Of a stretch of DNA of 64,000 nucleotides, positions 18,032-27,423 are shown piece by piece. The position numbers and the translations under genes are program-made. The notes under the pieces were generated by a model. That model had not been told where the DNA came from. It did not search any database and saw only the letters and a program-made list of their open reading frames with translations. Every line of letters starts with the position of its first letter. The stretch's first letter is position 1. Location: NCBI RefSeq assembly GCF_009827615.1, contig NZ_WTYU01000001.1:331001-395000 (forward strand). The letters run 5' to 3'. This stretch comes from Allopontixanthobacter confluentis. GTDB taxonomy: Bacteria > Pseudomonadota > Alphaproteobacteria > Sphingomonadales > Sphingomonadaceae.

Positions 18032-19288
18032 ATGAGCCACAGCAGTCCCACGACAAGCCCTTCCTCCTCGTCCATCGACAGTCTGACGATCGATGATGTG
18101 CGCGCCGCTGCGGACCGGATCAGGGGCGCAGTGGTCCACACGCCCACGATGCACAGTATTACGCTGTCACAGATTACCGGCGCGGAAATATGGCTGAAAT
18201 TCGAAAACCAGCAATTTACTGCGGCCTATAAGGAACGCGGCGCGCTCAACGCCTTGTTGATGATGGACGAAACCCGCCGCAGCCGCGGTGTGATTGCCGC
18301 ATCTGCCGGCAATCATTCGCAAGGGCTGAGCTATCACGGGCGGCGGCTGGGCGTGCCGGTGACGATCGTGATGCCGCGAACGACCCCCACCGTGAAAGTC
18401 ATGCAGACCGAAAGCGTGGGCGGCAATGTCGTGCTGGAAGGTGAGACTTTCGACGATGCCTACGCCCACGCCCGCAAGCTGGAAACGGAAATGGGGCTGA
18501 CCTTTGTCCACCCCTTTGATGATCCTGATGTTGCTGCCGGGCAGGGCACCGTGGCCCTGGAAATGCTGGCTGACGTGCCTGACCTTGATTGCATCGTCAC
18601 CCCCATCGGCGGCGGCGGGCTGATCTCGGGCATGGCCACGGTTGCCCGCGCCTTGAAGCCGGAAATGCAAGTCTACGGGGTGCAGGCGGCCCTGTTCCCG
18701 TCCATGTATGCGAAGGTCCGGGGCGAAGAACTGCCCTGCGGCGGTGATACGCTGGCCGAAGGGATCGCCGTCAAATATCCGGGCGAATTTACCGCGCGGG
18801 TGATTGCCGACCGGGTCGATGAAATTCTGCTGGTGGACGAAGCGGCGCTGGAAAAGGCTGTTTCGCTCCTGCTCCAGATCGAAAAGACCGTGGTTGAAGG
18901 CGCGGGCGCTGCGGGGCTGGCGGCGGTGCTGGCGCATCCGGAAAAATTTGCCGGACGAAAAATCGGCCTGGTTCTGTGCGGCGGCAATATCGACACGCGG
19001 TTGCTGGCGAATGTCTTGCTGCGTGATCTGGCGCGGTCGGGCAGGCTGGCGCGGTTACGCATTACCTTGCAGGACCGGCCGGGTTCGCTGTTCAAGGTGA
19101 TGAGCGCGTTCCACGATCACAACGTCAACATTATTGAAATCTATCATCAACGCATTTTCACCAACTTGCCCGCCAAGGGTCTGATAACCGACATAGAATG
19201 CGAAGCGCGCGACCGGGAGCAGCTGGATGCGCTGGTCGCTTCGCTGCGGGCAATGGGCTATGTGGTGAACCCTGTGGAACTCGACTAG
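18032..19288 (+). CDS. ilvA: Threonine ammonia-lyase with C-terminal ACT domain
   Basis: PLP enzyme converting threonine to 2-oxobutanoate, the first step towards isoleucine. It has 418 residues from ATG 18032; in-frame ATG 17999 is an alternative. The PLP lysine is K67 in TAAYKERGALN, the phosphate loop is IGGGGLISG and the serine-binding SAGNHSQG motif is intact. The C-terminal about 80 residues (RITLQDRPGSLFKVMSAFHDHNVN) form an ACT domain, so the enzyme is probably allosteric. One short ACT domain resembles the TdcB-ACT form rather than the E. coli IlvA regulatory domain. Confidence 0.94.
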   Translation: MSHSSPTTSPSSSSIDSLTIDDVRAAADRIRGAVVHTPTMHSITLSQITGAEIWLKFENQQFTAAYKERGALNALLMMDETRRSRGVIAASAGNHSQGLSYHGRRLGVPVTIVMPRTTPTVKVMQTESVGGNVVLEGETFDDAYAHARKLETEMGLTFVHPFDDPDVAAGQGTVALEMLADVPDLDCIVTPIGGGGLISGMATVARALKPEMQVYGVQAALFPSMYAKVRGEELPCGGDTLAEGIAVKYPGEFTARVIADRVDEILLVDEAALEKAVSLLLQIEKTVVEGAGAAGLAAVLAHPEKFAGRKIGLVLCGGNIDTRLLANVLLRDLARSGRLARLRITLQDRPGSLFKVMSAFHDHNVNIIEIYHQRIFTNLPAKGLITDIECEARDREQLDALVASLRAMGYVVNPVELD

Positions 19289-19329
19289 GCGGCTGGAAAG
19301 AAGTTGGAAACTGTGCAAAATAAAGAAGG

Positions 19330-19352
19330 CTTAACCACGTTTAATGGTTAAG
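19330..19352. promoter_or_regulatory. Inverted repeat upstream of bpt
   Basis: CTTAACC (19330-19336) and GGTTAAG (19346-19352) form a perfect 7-bp inverted repeat around a 9-nt spacer that itself contains TTTAA. It lies about 90 nt before the bpt start in the 152-nt gap after ilvA. The dyad suits an operator for a dimeric regulator; the TTAACC arms also resemble CtrA half-sites. Function is not proven by the sequence. Confidence 0.4.
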
Positions 19353-19440
19353 GACCTTTTACTGAGCGGTTAGTGAGAGCATAGTCACTCCAGATCGCGA
19401 TCCCGCAGCGATTCCACGCCGAGAGGACTTCGAAAAAGCC

Positions 19441-20286
19441 GTGACGGCCCCCGTACGCTTCCCCCGCTTCTTCGTGACTGCGCCTGCGCCGTGCCCGTAT
19501 CTTCCGGGCAAGAGCGAACGCAAGGTGTTCACAGAACTCAAAGGGCCGCACGCCGACCAGCTGAACGAAGCGTTGGGCCGCATCGGTTTTCGCCGCAGCC
19601 AGACCGTCGCCTACCGGCCCAGCTGCACCAATTGCACTGCCTGTGTATCGGTGCGGGTCGTTGCCGGCGAATTCCAGCCCTCTGCCACCCAGCGCCGCAA
19701 TCTGCGCCGCAACAGCGATCTGGTGATGACGGAATGCCGGCCCTGGGCCACGGAAGAACAATTCGAACTGCTGCAGAAATATCTGGGTGTGCGCCACCCG
19801 GGCGGCGGCATGGCCACGATGGATGAAATTGATTATGCGGATATGGTGGAACATACGCCTGTATCCAGCTACGTCATTGAATACAGGGAACCATCCGATG
19901 GTGCAGAACCAGGCCGCCTTGTGGGTGCCTGTCTGACTGATCGGCAGGATGACGGGCTGTCGATGATCTACAGCTTCTATGATCCTGAACATGAGGCACG
20001 ATCAGGGCTTGGCAATTATATCATCCTCGATCACATCCGGCGGGCAGCAGAACAGGGCCTGCCCTATGTCTACCTTGGCTATTGGGTCGAAGGATCCGAC
20101 AGGATGCGATACAAGGTTCGCTATCGCCCGCTGGAACGCCTCACTCGTGATGGCTGGCAGCGCATGGACAGCGGCGAACAGTCGCGGCTTATCTCCACTG
20201 CATCAGGTGCCGCCATCAGGGATGCAGACACTGTATCCGGCCCTGCCAAGGACGGCACGCAGGACCAGTATTCCATTACCGAATAA
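19441..20286 (+). CDS. bpt: Aspartate/glutamate leucyltransferase (arginyltransferase family)
   Basis: Adds leucine from Leu-tRNA to proteins with N-terminal Asp or Glu, marking them for ClpS-ClpAP degradation. It has 281 residues from GTG 19441. The N-terminal cysteine cluster region is [16 protein letters not shown] and [15 protein letters not shown]; the C-terminal acyltransferase fold shows [19 protein letters not shown] and [15 protein letters not shown]. The 3' end overlaps the presumed tamA start by 65 nt, so the two are probably co-transcribed. Confidence 0.93.
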   Translation: MTAPVRFPRFFVTAPAPCPYLPGKSERKVFTELKGPHADQLNEALGRIGFRRSQTVAYRPSCTNCTACVSVRVVAGEFQPSATQRRNLRRNSDLVMTECRPWATEEQFELLQKYLGVRHPGGGMATMDEIDYADMVEHTPVSSYVIEYREPSDGAEPGRLVGACLTDRQDDGLSMIYSFYDPEHEARSGLGNYIILDHIRRAAEQGLPYVYLGYWVEGSDRMRYKVRYRPLERLTRDGWQRMDSGEQSRLISTASGAAIRDADTVSGPAKDGTQDQYSITE

Positions 20287-22525
20287 CGCTCCGCCGTCAC
20301 GCCGCAGCCGGTGCGGCATACTGGCCGCCAGCTTTGCCTTCAATGTCGCGTTCAGCGCGGCATTTGTGTTTCTGCTGGCCGCCCCGCGCCCGCTTGCCGC
20401 GCAGGATATGCAGGCCCCGCAGCGGCTGGAAGACCTGATCCCCGATGCTGCGGTCGAAGACCCGGAAGCATGGGCAGGCAATGGCATTTCAAAGGAAATA
20501 GATCAGGAAGATGACGGCTATGCCGATCTCGACCCTGATTCGCCGCTGGCAGAAATGGCCGGGCTGGACGACCCCCTACCCGACGAAGCAGAAGAATTGC
20601 CCCAGCTGGCTCCGCTCGAACCGGATGAGGATATCCGTTTTGCCGAAGTGGAGGGCGTTGAAGATCAGGTCGGGCCGGTTCTGGCCGATGCCCGGATCGA
20701 AGCTGTGGGCGCGGAATTATCGCTCGCATTTCCGGACGAAACCGCAGCTTTTCCGATGCGCGAGGAATTTGTCGACCGGTTCAAGTCGCTTTCCAAGATT
20801 GAAGAATTGTCCAGCGATGAAGCCAGCATCGCGCAGGTTGCCGCCCGCGCACGGCAGGATCAGGAATTGCTGCGCCAGTTGCTCGACGTGTATGGCTATT
20901 ACGATGCGCAGGTTCTGCGCACGCTGGACGGCGCGCAGTCTGCTGTCGAGAGCGCCAAGGCCCAAGGTGATGCGGCCCAAAACGCTGGGCCCAGAAGCGC
21001 AGGTGGTGAACCCACTGTGCGGTTTGACATCATCCCCGGCGCCCGCTTCCGCTTTGGCACGGTCAATCTGGGCCAATTGGACAAGGCGCCCGATCATGAA
21101 AGCCTGCGCGCCGCTTTCGGCATTTACCCCGGCGATCCCATGTCCAGCGATGCCATCATCCGCGAGCAATTCTCGCTCGACACGGCGCTGGGCGAAACAG
21201 GCTATCCCTTCGCCGAAATAAACGCACCGTCATTGCTGGTGGATCATGCCCGCTCTCAGGGCGACCTGACGATGATTGTCCTGCCTGGCGGCAAATATGT
21301 CTTTGGTGATGTGAACAGCGACCTGCCTGATTTTCTGTCCGGCAGGCATTTGCAAAACATTGCCCGGTTTGATGCCGGCGATACTTTCAAGCGCAGCCTG
21401 ATGCTGGATTTGCGGCGGGCAATTGTGGCCACTGGCCTGGTATCCTCTGTCACGCTGACCCCGCGCGAAGTCACCGCGCCCACGGCCGGCCAGCCGGGCG
21501 TGGTGGCGCTGGATGTGGGGCTGACCAAGGCGCCGCTGCGCACGATTGCAGGCGCCATCGGCTATGGCACCGAAGAAGGTTTCCGCGTTCAGGCAAGCTG
21601 GGAACATCGCAACCTGTTTCCGCCCGAAGGGTCATTGCGGGTGCGCGGTGTGATGGGCACGCAGGAACAGCTTTTCGGCGTCACCCTGCGCAAGAACAAT
21701 TTTGGCGGAAGGGACCGTATTGCCACGGCCGATGCCTATATTTCTTCGCTTGATACAGCGGCTTATGCCGCCGACACGGTGGCACTGCGCGGCACTTTCG
21801 AGACTGTGTCCACGCTGTTGTTCCAGAAACCGCTCAGCTGGGCAGTCGGGGCAGAGATTCTGGCAACAGACGAACGCAACCGCATCATTTCCGGCGTGCC
21901 GAGGCCGCGGCAGACCTATTTCATTGCCTCTGCCTTTGGCGAAGCGACCATCGATACATCAGATTCGCTGCTTAACCCGACGCAGGGTTTCCGTTTGCGC
22001 GGGTTTGTCGCGCCGGAAATTTCGCGCACCGCCAATCAGGATTATTTCTATGTGCGCGCGCAGGTCGATGCCAGCAAATATCAGCAGGTCACAGACAATG
22101 TCGTGCTGGCAGGCCGGGTAAGGGGGGCCACCATCAAGGGCGCGCCGTTATTTGCCATTGCACCATCGCGCCGGCTTTATTCCGGCGGCGGCGGATCACT
22201 GCGCGGATATGGCTATCAGGCGGTTGGGCCGAAGAATGATTTTCTCGAGCCTGTTGGCGGGCGTTCGCTGGTGGAAATTTCCGCAGAAGCGCGGGTGAAA
22301 ACGGGTTGGTTCGGCGGCGCCTTATCGGTCGTCCCGTTCCTGGATGCAGGGTCGGTGTCGATTAGTTCCACCCCGGATTTCCGCTTTATCAAATATGGCG
22401 CGGGGATCGGGGTGCGGTACGAATCCGGCTTTGGCCCGCTGCGGGTGGATGTGGGCGTGCCGTTGAACCCGGATGAAAATGACAGCCCGCTTGCTGTCTA
22501 TGTATCGCTGGGTCAGGCGTTCTGA
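20222..22525 (+). CDS. tamA: Outer-membrane assembly factor TamA (Omp85 family)
   Basis: Outer-membrane subunit of the TAM complex, which works with TamB in envelope assembly and lipid transport. The frame has no good start after the bpt stop; ATG 20222 gives 767 residues with a signal peptide whose n-region is basic (RRSR) and whose cleavage site is near PLAAQ (about residue 59). The mature N-terminus is an unusual acidic stretch of about 90 residues, then POTRA-like repeats ([19 protein letters not shown]) and a C-terminal Omp85 beta-barrel ([10 protein letters not shown], ending in phenylalanine). The stop overlaps the tamB ATG by one base. Confidence 0.9.
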   Translation: MQTLYPALPRTARRTSIPLPNNAPPSRRSRCGILAASFAFNVAFSAAFVFLLAAPRPLAAQDMQAPQRLEDLIPDAAVEDPEAWAGNGISKEIDQEDDGYADLDPDSPLAEMAGLDDPLPDEAEELPQLAPLEPDEDIRFAEVEGVEDQVGPVLADARIEAVGAELSLAFPDETAAFPMREEFVDRFKSLSKIEELSSDEASIAQVAARARQDQELLRQLLDVYGYYDAQVLRTLDGAQSAVESAKAQGDAAQNAGPRSAGGEPTVRFDIIPGARFRFGTVNLGQLDKAPDHESLRAAFGIYPGDPMSSDAIIREQFSLDTALGETGYPFAEINAPSLLVDHARSQGDLTMIVLPGGKYVFGDVNSDLPDFLSGRHLQNIARFDAGDTFKRSLMLDLRRAIVATGLVSSVTLTPREVTAPTAGQPGVVALDVGLTKAPLRTIAGAIGYGTEEGFRVQASWEHRNLFPPEGSLRVRGVMGTQEQLFGVTLRKNNFGGRDRIATADAYISSLDTAAYAADTVALRGTFETVSTLLFQKPLSWAVGAEILATDERNRIISGVPRPRQTYFIASAFGEATIDTSDSLLNPTQGFRLRGFVAPEISRTANQDYFYVRAQVDASKYQQVTDNVVLAGRVRGATIKGAPLFAIAPSRRLYSGGGGSLRGYGYQAVGPKNDFLEPVGGRSLVEISAEARVKTGWFGGALSVVPFLDAGSVSISSTPDFRFIKYGAGIGVRYESGFGPLRVDVGVPLNPDENDSPLAVYVSLGQAF

Positions 22526-25500
22526 TGGCTGACGAACCGCGCATCGAAGACGCGCACGCGGTGCCGGAAACCCACGCCGTTGATCGTCGCTCGTCAAAAT
22601 CGCTGACGCGGCGCGCGGGTAAATGGCTGCTGCGCGGCTTTGCCGTGGTGGCGGCGCTGATCATGGTGGCAGTAGCGGTTTTCAACGGGCCTATCGGGCA
22701 ACGCTTTGTCACAGACCAGATTGCCAAGGTGGCCCCGGCATCGGGCCTGCGCATCCAGATCGGCCGGATTGACGGCAATCTGTATGGCAAGGCGGTGCTG
22801 CATGATGTGGTGCTGTCAGACCCCAAGGGCAAATTCCTCACCATACCGACGGTCGACCTGGATTGGCGCCCGCTCAGCTGGTTCACCAGTGGCCTTGATA
22901 TCCGGAAACTGGTGGCCAATCGCGGAACCTTGCTGAGGGTGCCTGAATTGCTGCCCGGTGATCCTGAAGCCCCGATCCTGCCTGATTTCGACATTCGCAT
23001 CGACAGGTTCCAGATTGTCGATCTGACCATTGCCCCCGGTATTGCCGGTGACAAGGCGCAGAAGGTCAATCTTGTTGCCCGAAGCGACATCAAGGCGGGC
23101 AAGGTCTATGTGAAACTGAACGGCACATTGGGCAAGGAAGACCGCCTCTACGCCCTCATCCATGCCGAGCCGGACAATGACAAATTCGACGTGGATGTCG
23201 ATTACCAGGCACCCAAAGGCGGCGTTCTGGCCGGTATTCTGGGCACAGACAGCGCGTACAGAGGCATCGTGACCGGTGCGGGCAGCTGGACAAAATGGCG
23301 CGGCGCCTTGCTGGTCAAACGCGATGACGCCCGCGTTGCCGCCTTTCGCATCCTTAACCAGTCGGGCAAATATACGCTGATCGGTCAGGCAGACCCGACG
23401 GGCATTTTGACCGGCCTGCCGGCAGATGCGCTGGGTAAAAAGGTATTGCTGGTGGCCAAAGGCACGCTGGTGGACAGTGTGCTGGACGGATCGGTCAACC
23501 TGCAGGGCCGCGCTTTCCGGGCGCTGGCTAATGGTTCGGTGGATCTTGCAGGCAATGCTTTTGGCGGGCTGAAAGTGGACGCCATTCTCACTGATCCGGC
23601 TCTGTTCGGGCAAAATCTCCGGCTTGAAGATACCAGAATTGCTGCCACCCTCAACGGGCCTTTCCGCAATCTGTCGATCGTGCATGATCTTGAAATCGGC
23701 ACGCTTGTGTCAGGTAAAATTACCGCCACCAACATCGTTCAGAAAGGCACTGCCCGGTTTGACGGCACGCGCTGGACAGTGCCGCTATCAGGTCAGGTGG
23801 CCAGAATTGCGACAGGCAATGGGTTGATTGATCCGCAATTGGTGAACGGCCGAATTGGCGGTGAAGTCATGCTGTCGGGCAATCGGCTGCTGTCGGATAA
23901 TCTGGACATACGCTTCCCCGGCGCCAGCGCGCAGCTGGCCTTGCAGGGTGATCTGGCGCGCAGCGCCTATGTGCTGGCAGGCCCGGTAAAACTGTCGAAA
24001 CTAGCGCTGAAAAATGTCGGCACGGTCAATGCCGATGCCAATATATTGTTCAAGATTGCCAGGGGCGCGCCGTGGACCCTGTCGGCCGATATCACGGGCG
24101 CTATTCCTGCTGTGACCAATGCCACGCTGGCCAATCTTGCCGGGCCAGCCATTGCCTTTCGCGGCGGCATCGCGCTGGGCGCTAATGGGCCCATTGCATT
24201 TCGCAGGCTGGTGGTCGGCGCTGCCAAGCTGCAGATGAACCTCGATGGTCGCATCACTAATGGTACAACCACGGTTGCAGGCAGCGGCAGGCATACACAA
24301 TACGGGCCATTTACGGTCGAAGCCTCGGTCGGCACGGCTGGCCCCAATGCCGTTCTGGTCTTTGCCAGCCCCCTTCCGGCAGCAGGCCTGGAAAATGTCC
24401 GCGTTGCCATCTCGCCCACCAGGCAGGGTTTTGCGATTGAAACAGAAGGCGGGTCGCTGCTGGGGCCATTTGCCGGCCAGTTGGACCTGTTTTCACCGGC
24501 AGGCGGGCCAACCCGCATCGCAATAAACACGCTCGATATCTGGAAAACCTCAGTCTCCGGCGATCTTGTGCTGGGCACTGCAGGCGCTGCTGGCACGCTG
24601 GCGCTGGCAGGCGGCGGGCTTGATGGGACAATCACGCTGGTCCCGCGCGGGGGCGGGCAGGCGTTTGATGTGGATGTTCGCGCCCGCAACGCCACATTTG
24701 GCGGCGCAACCCCCATTTCCATCGCCCGGGCTGACATTGAAGGAAGCGGCCTGTTCGTGTCGGGCAAAACAGTGCTGGATACGCGCAGCACCATTGCCGC
24801 CAGCGCCTTTGCCGAAGGGGTCAGCTATGGCCGCCTGTTCATCGGCAAACTGGCCGCCAAGGTCGATCTGGTGAATGGTGAAGGCCCGGTTACCGCATCG
24901 CTTTCAGGCAGACGCGGCAGCCGTTTCAACCTGCAACTGACCGGAAACCTGGCGGCAAAGCGCGTGTCGCTGGCCGCGCGGGGCGATTTTGCGGGCCGGA
25001 AGATTTCCATGCCGCGGCGCGCAATTCTGACCAAACAGAGCAATGGCGGCTGGATTTTGCAGCCCACGCAGCTGTCCTATGGCGGCGGCAGGGCGATTGC
25101 GGAAGGTAGCTTTGGCGGCGGCGGCCCGACTGCGCTGGACGTGAAACTGGCCGATTTGCCGCTGTCGCTGATCGATATTGCCATTGCCGACATGGGCTTT
25201 GGCGGGACGGTTTCAGGGCTGGTGGATTATCGCGCAGCGCCGGGGGGTGTGCCATCTGGCACGGCGCGGGTGCAGGTGAAGGATCTGTCCCGATCAGGTC
25301 TGGTACTGTCGTCCAGAAATATTGATCTGGCGCTGGTCATGAAGCTGACCGCCACCCAGTTGCAGACGCGCGCTGCCATTACCGAAGGCGGCCAGCGGCG
25401 CGGCAGGTTGCAGGCCAGCATTACAAATCTTCCCCCCTCGGGCAATCTGATGGCGCGGATGCAGCGCGGCCGGTTGTTTGCCCAATTGCGTTTCAAGGGG

Positions 25501-26757
25501 CCTGCCGATGCACTGTGGCGGCTGGCCGCAATTGAAGCATTTGACCTGACAGGCCCGCTATCTGTGGCCGCAGATTTCACCGGATCATTGGCTGATCCGC
25601 TGGTGCGCGGATCGCTTGCCAGCGACAATTTGCGAATGCAGAGCGCATTGTCGGGAACAGATGTGCGTAATATCACCGCACGGGGCAAATTTTTCGGATC
25701 CCGTCTGCAACTGACCGGCTTTAGCGGAACCACGCCCAATGGCGGCACGGTATCAGGCAGCGGGACGGTGGATCTGAAAGACCTCGGCACGCGCGGTCCT
25801 GACCTGGATATCAGGCTGGCCGCCAAAAATGCGCGGATGCTGAATGCTGCCGGGCTGGATGCCACGGTCACCGGGCCGCTGCGGATTGTTTCCAACGGGG
25901 TGGGGGGCACCATTGCGGGGCGTTTGGATGTGAACCGCGCCAGCTGGAAACTTGGCACCATGGACGGTGCCGATGCCTTGCCACAAATCCGCACGGTGCG
26001 GATCAATGTGCCTGCCGATATTGGGCCCAGCGCAGCGCCGCGGCAGCCGTGGCGCTATTTGATTGATGCCCGCGCCCGCAACCGGGTGAATGTGGATGGG
26101 ATGGGTCTCGACAGTGAATGGGCGGCAGATGTCATCATTCGCGGCACCACGGCAGACCCGCGCATTGGCGGCGAAGCACGAATGGTACGCGGTGATTACA
26201 GTTTTGCCGGCACGAGGTTTGAACTGACGCGGGGCCGTATCGCCTTTGACGCAAACCTGCCGATTGACCCGCGGCTGGACATTGTTGCCGAAGCGCAGAG
26301 CAACGGAATTGATGTGGCAGTCAAGGTTCAGGGCAACGCGTTGCAGCCGGAAATCTCCTTCTCGTCCACGCCGCTGCTGCCAGAAGAGGAGATTCTGGCA
26401 CGCTTGCTGTTTGGTGGGTCCATTACCGAACTTTCGGCTACAGATGCATTGCAACTGGGCGCGGCGCTGGCCAGTTTGCGGGGCGGGGCGGGGGTTGATC
26501 CGATCAACCGGCTGCGCACCGCCATCGGGCTTGATCGCCTGCGCATTGTCAGCGCGGACCCGGCATTGCGGCGCGGAACAGGGGTGGCGCTGGGCAAGAA
26601 TATCGGGCGCAGGTTCTATGTCGAGATTATCACCGATGGCCGCGGTTATAGCGCCACCCAGGCGGAATTCCGCATCACCAGCTGGCTGTCGCTTCTGGGC
26701 AGCATCTCCACGGCGGGCCGGGAAAGTCTGGTGGCTGAAGTGAGCAAGGATTATTAA
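22525..26757 (+). CDS. tamB: Translocation and assembly module protein TamB
   Basis: Very large periplasm-spanning partner of TamA. It has 1410 residues. One membrane anchor lies at about 28-52 (WLLRGFAVVAALIMVAVAVF), followed by about 1000 residues of repetitive beta-rich sequence expected to form the hydrophobic groove of AsmA/TamB-like lipid bridges. The C-terminal TamB domain (DUF490) is clear from about 1050 (DVIIRGTTADPRIGGEAR, LPEEEILARLLFGG). It is translationally coupled to tamA (TGATG). Confidence 0.95.
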   Translation: MADEPRIEDAHAVPETHAVDRRSSKSLTRRAGKWLLRGFAVVAALIMVAVAVFNGPIGQRFVTDQIAKVAPASGLRIQIGRIDGNLYGKAVLHDVVLSDPKGKFLTIPTVDLDWRPLSWFTSGLDIRKLVANRGTLLRVPELLPGDPEAPILPDFDIRIDRFQIVDLTIAPGIAGDKAQKVNLVARSDIKAGKVYVKLNGTLGKEDRLYALIHAEPDNDKFDVDVDYQAPKGGVLAGILGTDSAYRGIVTGAGSWTKWRGALLVKRDDARVAAFRILNQSGKYTLIGQADPTGILTGLPADALGKKVLLVAKGTLVDSVLDGSVNLQGRAFRALANGSVDLAGNAFGGLKVDAILTDPALFGQNLRLEDTRIAATLNGPFRNLSIVHDLEIGTLVSGKITATNIVQKGTARFDGTRWTVPLSGQVARIATGNGLIDPQLVNGRIGGEVMLSGNRLLSDNLDIRFPGASAQLALQGDLARSAYVLAGPVKLSKLALKNVGTVNADANILFKIARGAPWTLSADITGAIPAVTNATLANLAGPAIAFRGGIALGANGPIAFRRLVVGAAKLQMNLDGRITNGTTTVAGSGRHTQYGPFTVEASVGTAGPNAVLVFASPLPAAGLENVRVAISPTRQGFAIETEGGSLLGPFAGQLDLFSPAGGPTRIAINTLDIWKTSVSGDLVLGTAGAAGTLALAGGGLDGTITLVPRGGGQAFDVDVRARNATFGGATPISIARADIEGSGLFVSGKTVLDTRSTIAASAFAEGVSYGRLFIGKLAAKVDLVNGEGPVTASLSGRRGSRFNLQLTGNLAAKRVSLAARGDFAGRKISMPRRAILTKQSNGGWILQPTQLSYGGGRAIAEGSFGGGGPTALDVKLADLPLSLIDIAIADMGFGGTVSGLVDYRAAPGGVPSGTARVQVKDLSRSGLVLSSRNIDLALVMKLTATQLQTRAAITEGGQRRGRLQASITNLPPSGNLMARMQRGRLFAQLRFKGPADALWRLAAIEAFDLTGPLSVAADFTGSLADPLVRGSLASDNLRMQSALSGTDVRNITARGKFFGSRLQLTGFSGTTPNGGTVSGSGTVDLKDLGTRGPDLDIRLAAKNARMLNAAGLDATVTGPLRIVSNGVGGTIAGRLDVNRASWKLGTMDGADALPQIRTVRINVPADIGPSAAPRQPWRYLIDARARNRVNVDGMGLDSEWAADVIIRGTTADPRIGGEARMVRGDYSFAGTRFELTRGRIAFDANLPIDPRLDIVAEAQSNGIDVAVKVQGNALQPEISFSSTPLLPEEEILARLLFGGSITELSATDALQLGAALASLRGGAGVDPINRLRTAIGLDRLRIVSADPALRRGTGVALGKNIGRRFYVEIITDGRGYSATQAEFRITSWLSLLGSISTAGRESLVAEVSKDY

Positions 26758-26762
26758 AAAAA

Positions 26763-26790
26763 GGCCGGACATTCTTTCGAATGCCCGGCC
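26763..26790 (-). terminator. Bidirectional terminator between tamB and the fasciclin gene
   Basis: GGCCGGACATTC and GAATGCCCGGCC form a 12-bp stem with one mismatch and a TTTC loop. It starts 6 nt after the tamB stop and lies 44 nt past the fasciclin stop. On the minus strand the stem is followed by seven T residues, giving an efficient terminator for the fasciclin transcript; on the plus strand it is followed by CCGTATTTT. Confidence 0.85.
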
Positions 26791-26833
26791 CCGTATTTTC
26801 GTGGGTTAAAAGCGTTACGTCAGGCGTCAGCCG

Positions 26834-27409
26834 TCAGCCGTTGGGGCCGCTTTTGACGAGCACTGCGTCCACCTTGATAAGCGATCCGTTCGCAGCCGTA
26901 ATGGCTGGCTCGATTATGGTGGCAGCAGAACCGTCAGAACCCTTGACCATAACTCTGTCACCTTCCTGCGAAAAAGTGACCGAGTTCGATCCCATAGTGC
27001 GCATGGTGACAGGACCGCCCTTGTCAGCAATGGCGGTGCGGATCGCGTCAACGGTCAGTTCGCCCGGTATCAAATGATCCCGAAGCACCGCGACCATCAC
27101 GGCTTTCTGATCGTTTTCCATCAGGGTTTTGCCAGCATCACCCAATTTGGCGAACGCCGCGTCATCAGGCGCCAGTATCGTATAGTCACTAGTGCCGTCG
27201 AGCAGGGTGCTCAGACCGGTATTGGTTATCGCACCTGCCAATGTGCTGTGTCCTTCCAGACCGGTAATATTGGCTGCCAGCGTTTCATTGGAAACAGCCT
27301 CTGCCTCCGCTTCCCCGGTCTCTGCCGCCTGATCGTTACAAGCGGCCAAAGGGACCATGCCGACGCAGGCGATTGCCGTCAAAATCGGTTTGAGACGCAT
27401 CATTTTCAT
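26834..27409 (-). CDS. Fasciclin-domain lipoprotein
   Basis: 191 residues from ATG 27409 (27424 is also possible and would overlap the preceding stop). The signal peptide ends in the lipobox LAAC (C24). Residues about 50-190 form one FAS1 domain: AITNTGLSTLLDGTSDYTILAPDDAAF, then LRDHLIPGELT and IKVDAVLV. FAS1 domains mediate adhesion in surface proteins; the bacterial lipoprotein form has no firm role. The gene directly follows the RcnB-like secreted protein gene, so both are likely on one transcript. Confidence 0.9.
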   Translation of the reverse strand: MKMMRLKPILTAIACVGMVPLAACNDQAAETGEAEAEAVSNETLAANITGLEGHSTLAGAITNTGLSTLLDGTSDYTILAPDDAAFAKLGDAGKTLMENDQKAVMVAVLRDHLIPGELTVDAIRTAIADKGGPVTMRTMGSNSVTFSQEGDRVMVKGSDGSAATIIEPAITAANGSLIKVDAVLVKSGPNG

Positions 27410-27423
27410 ATATCCTGTGGCCA

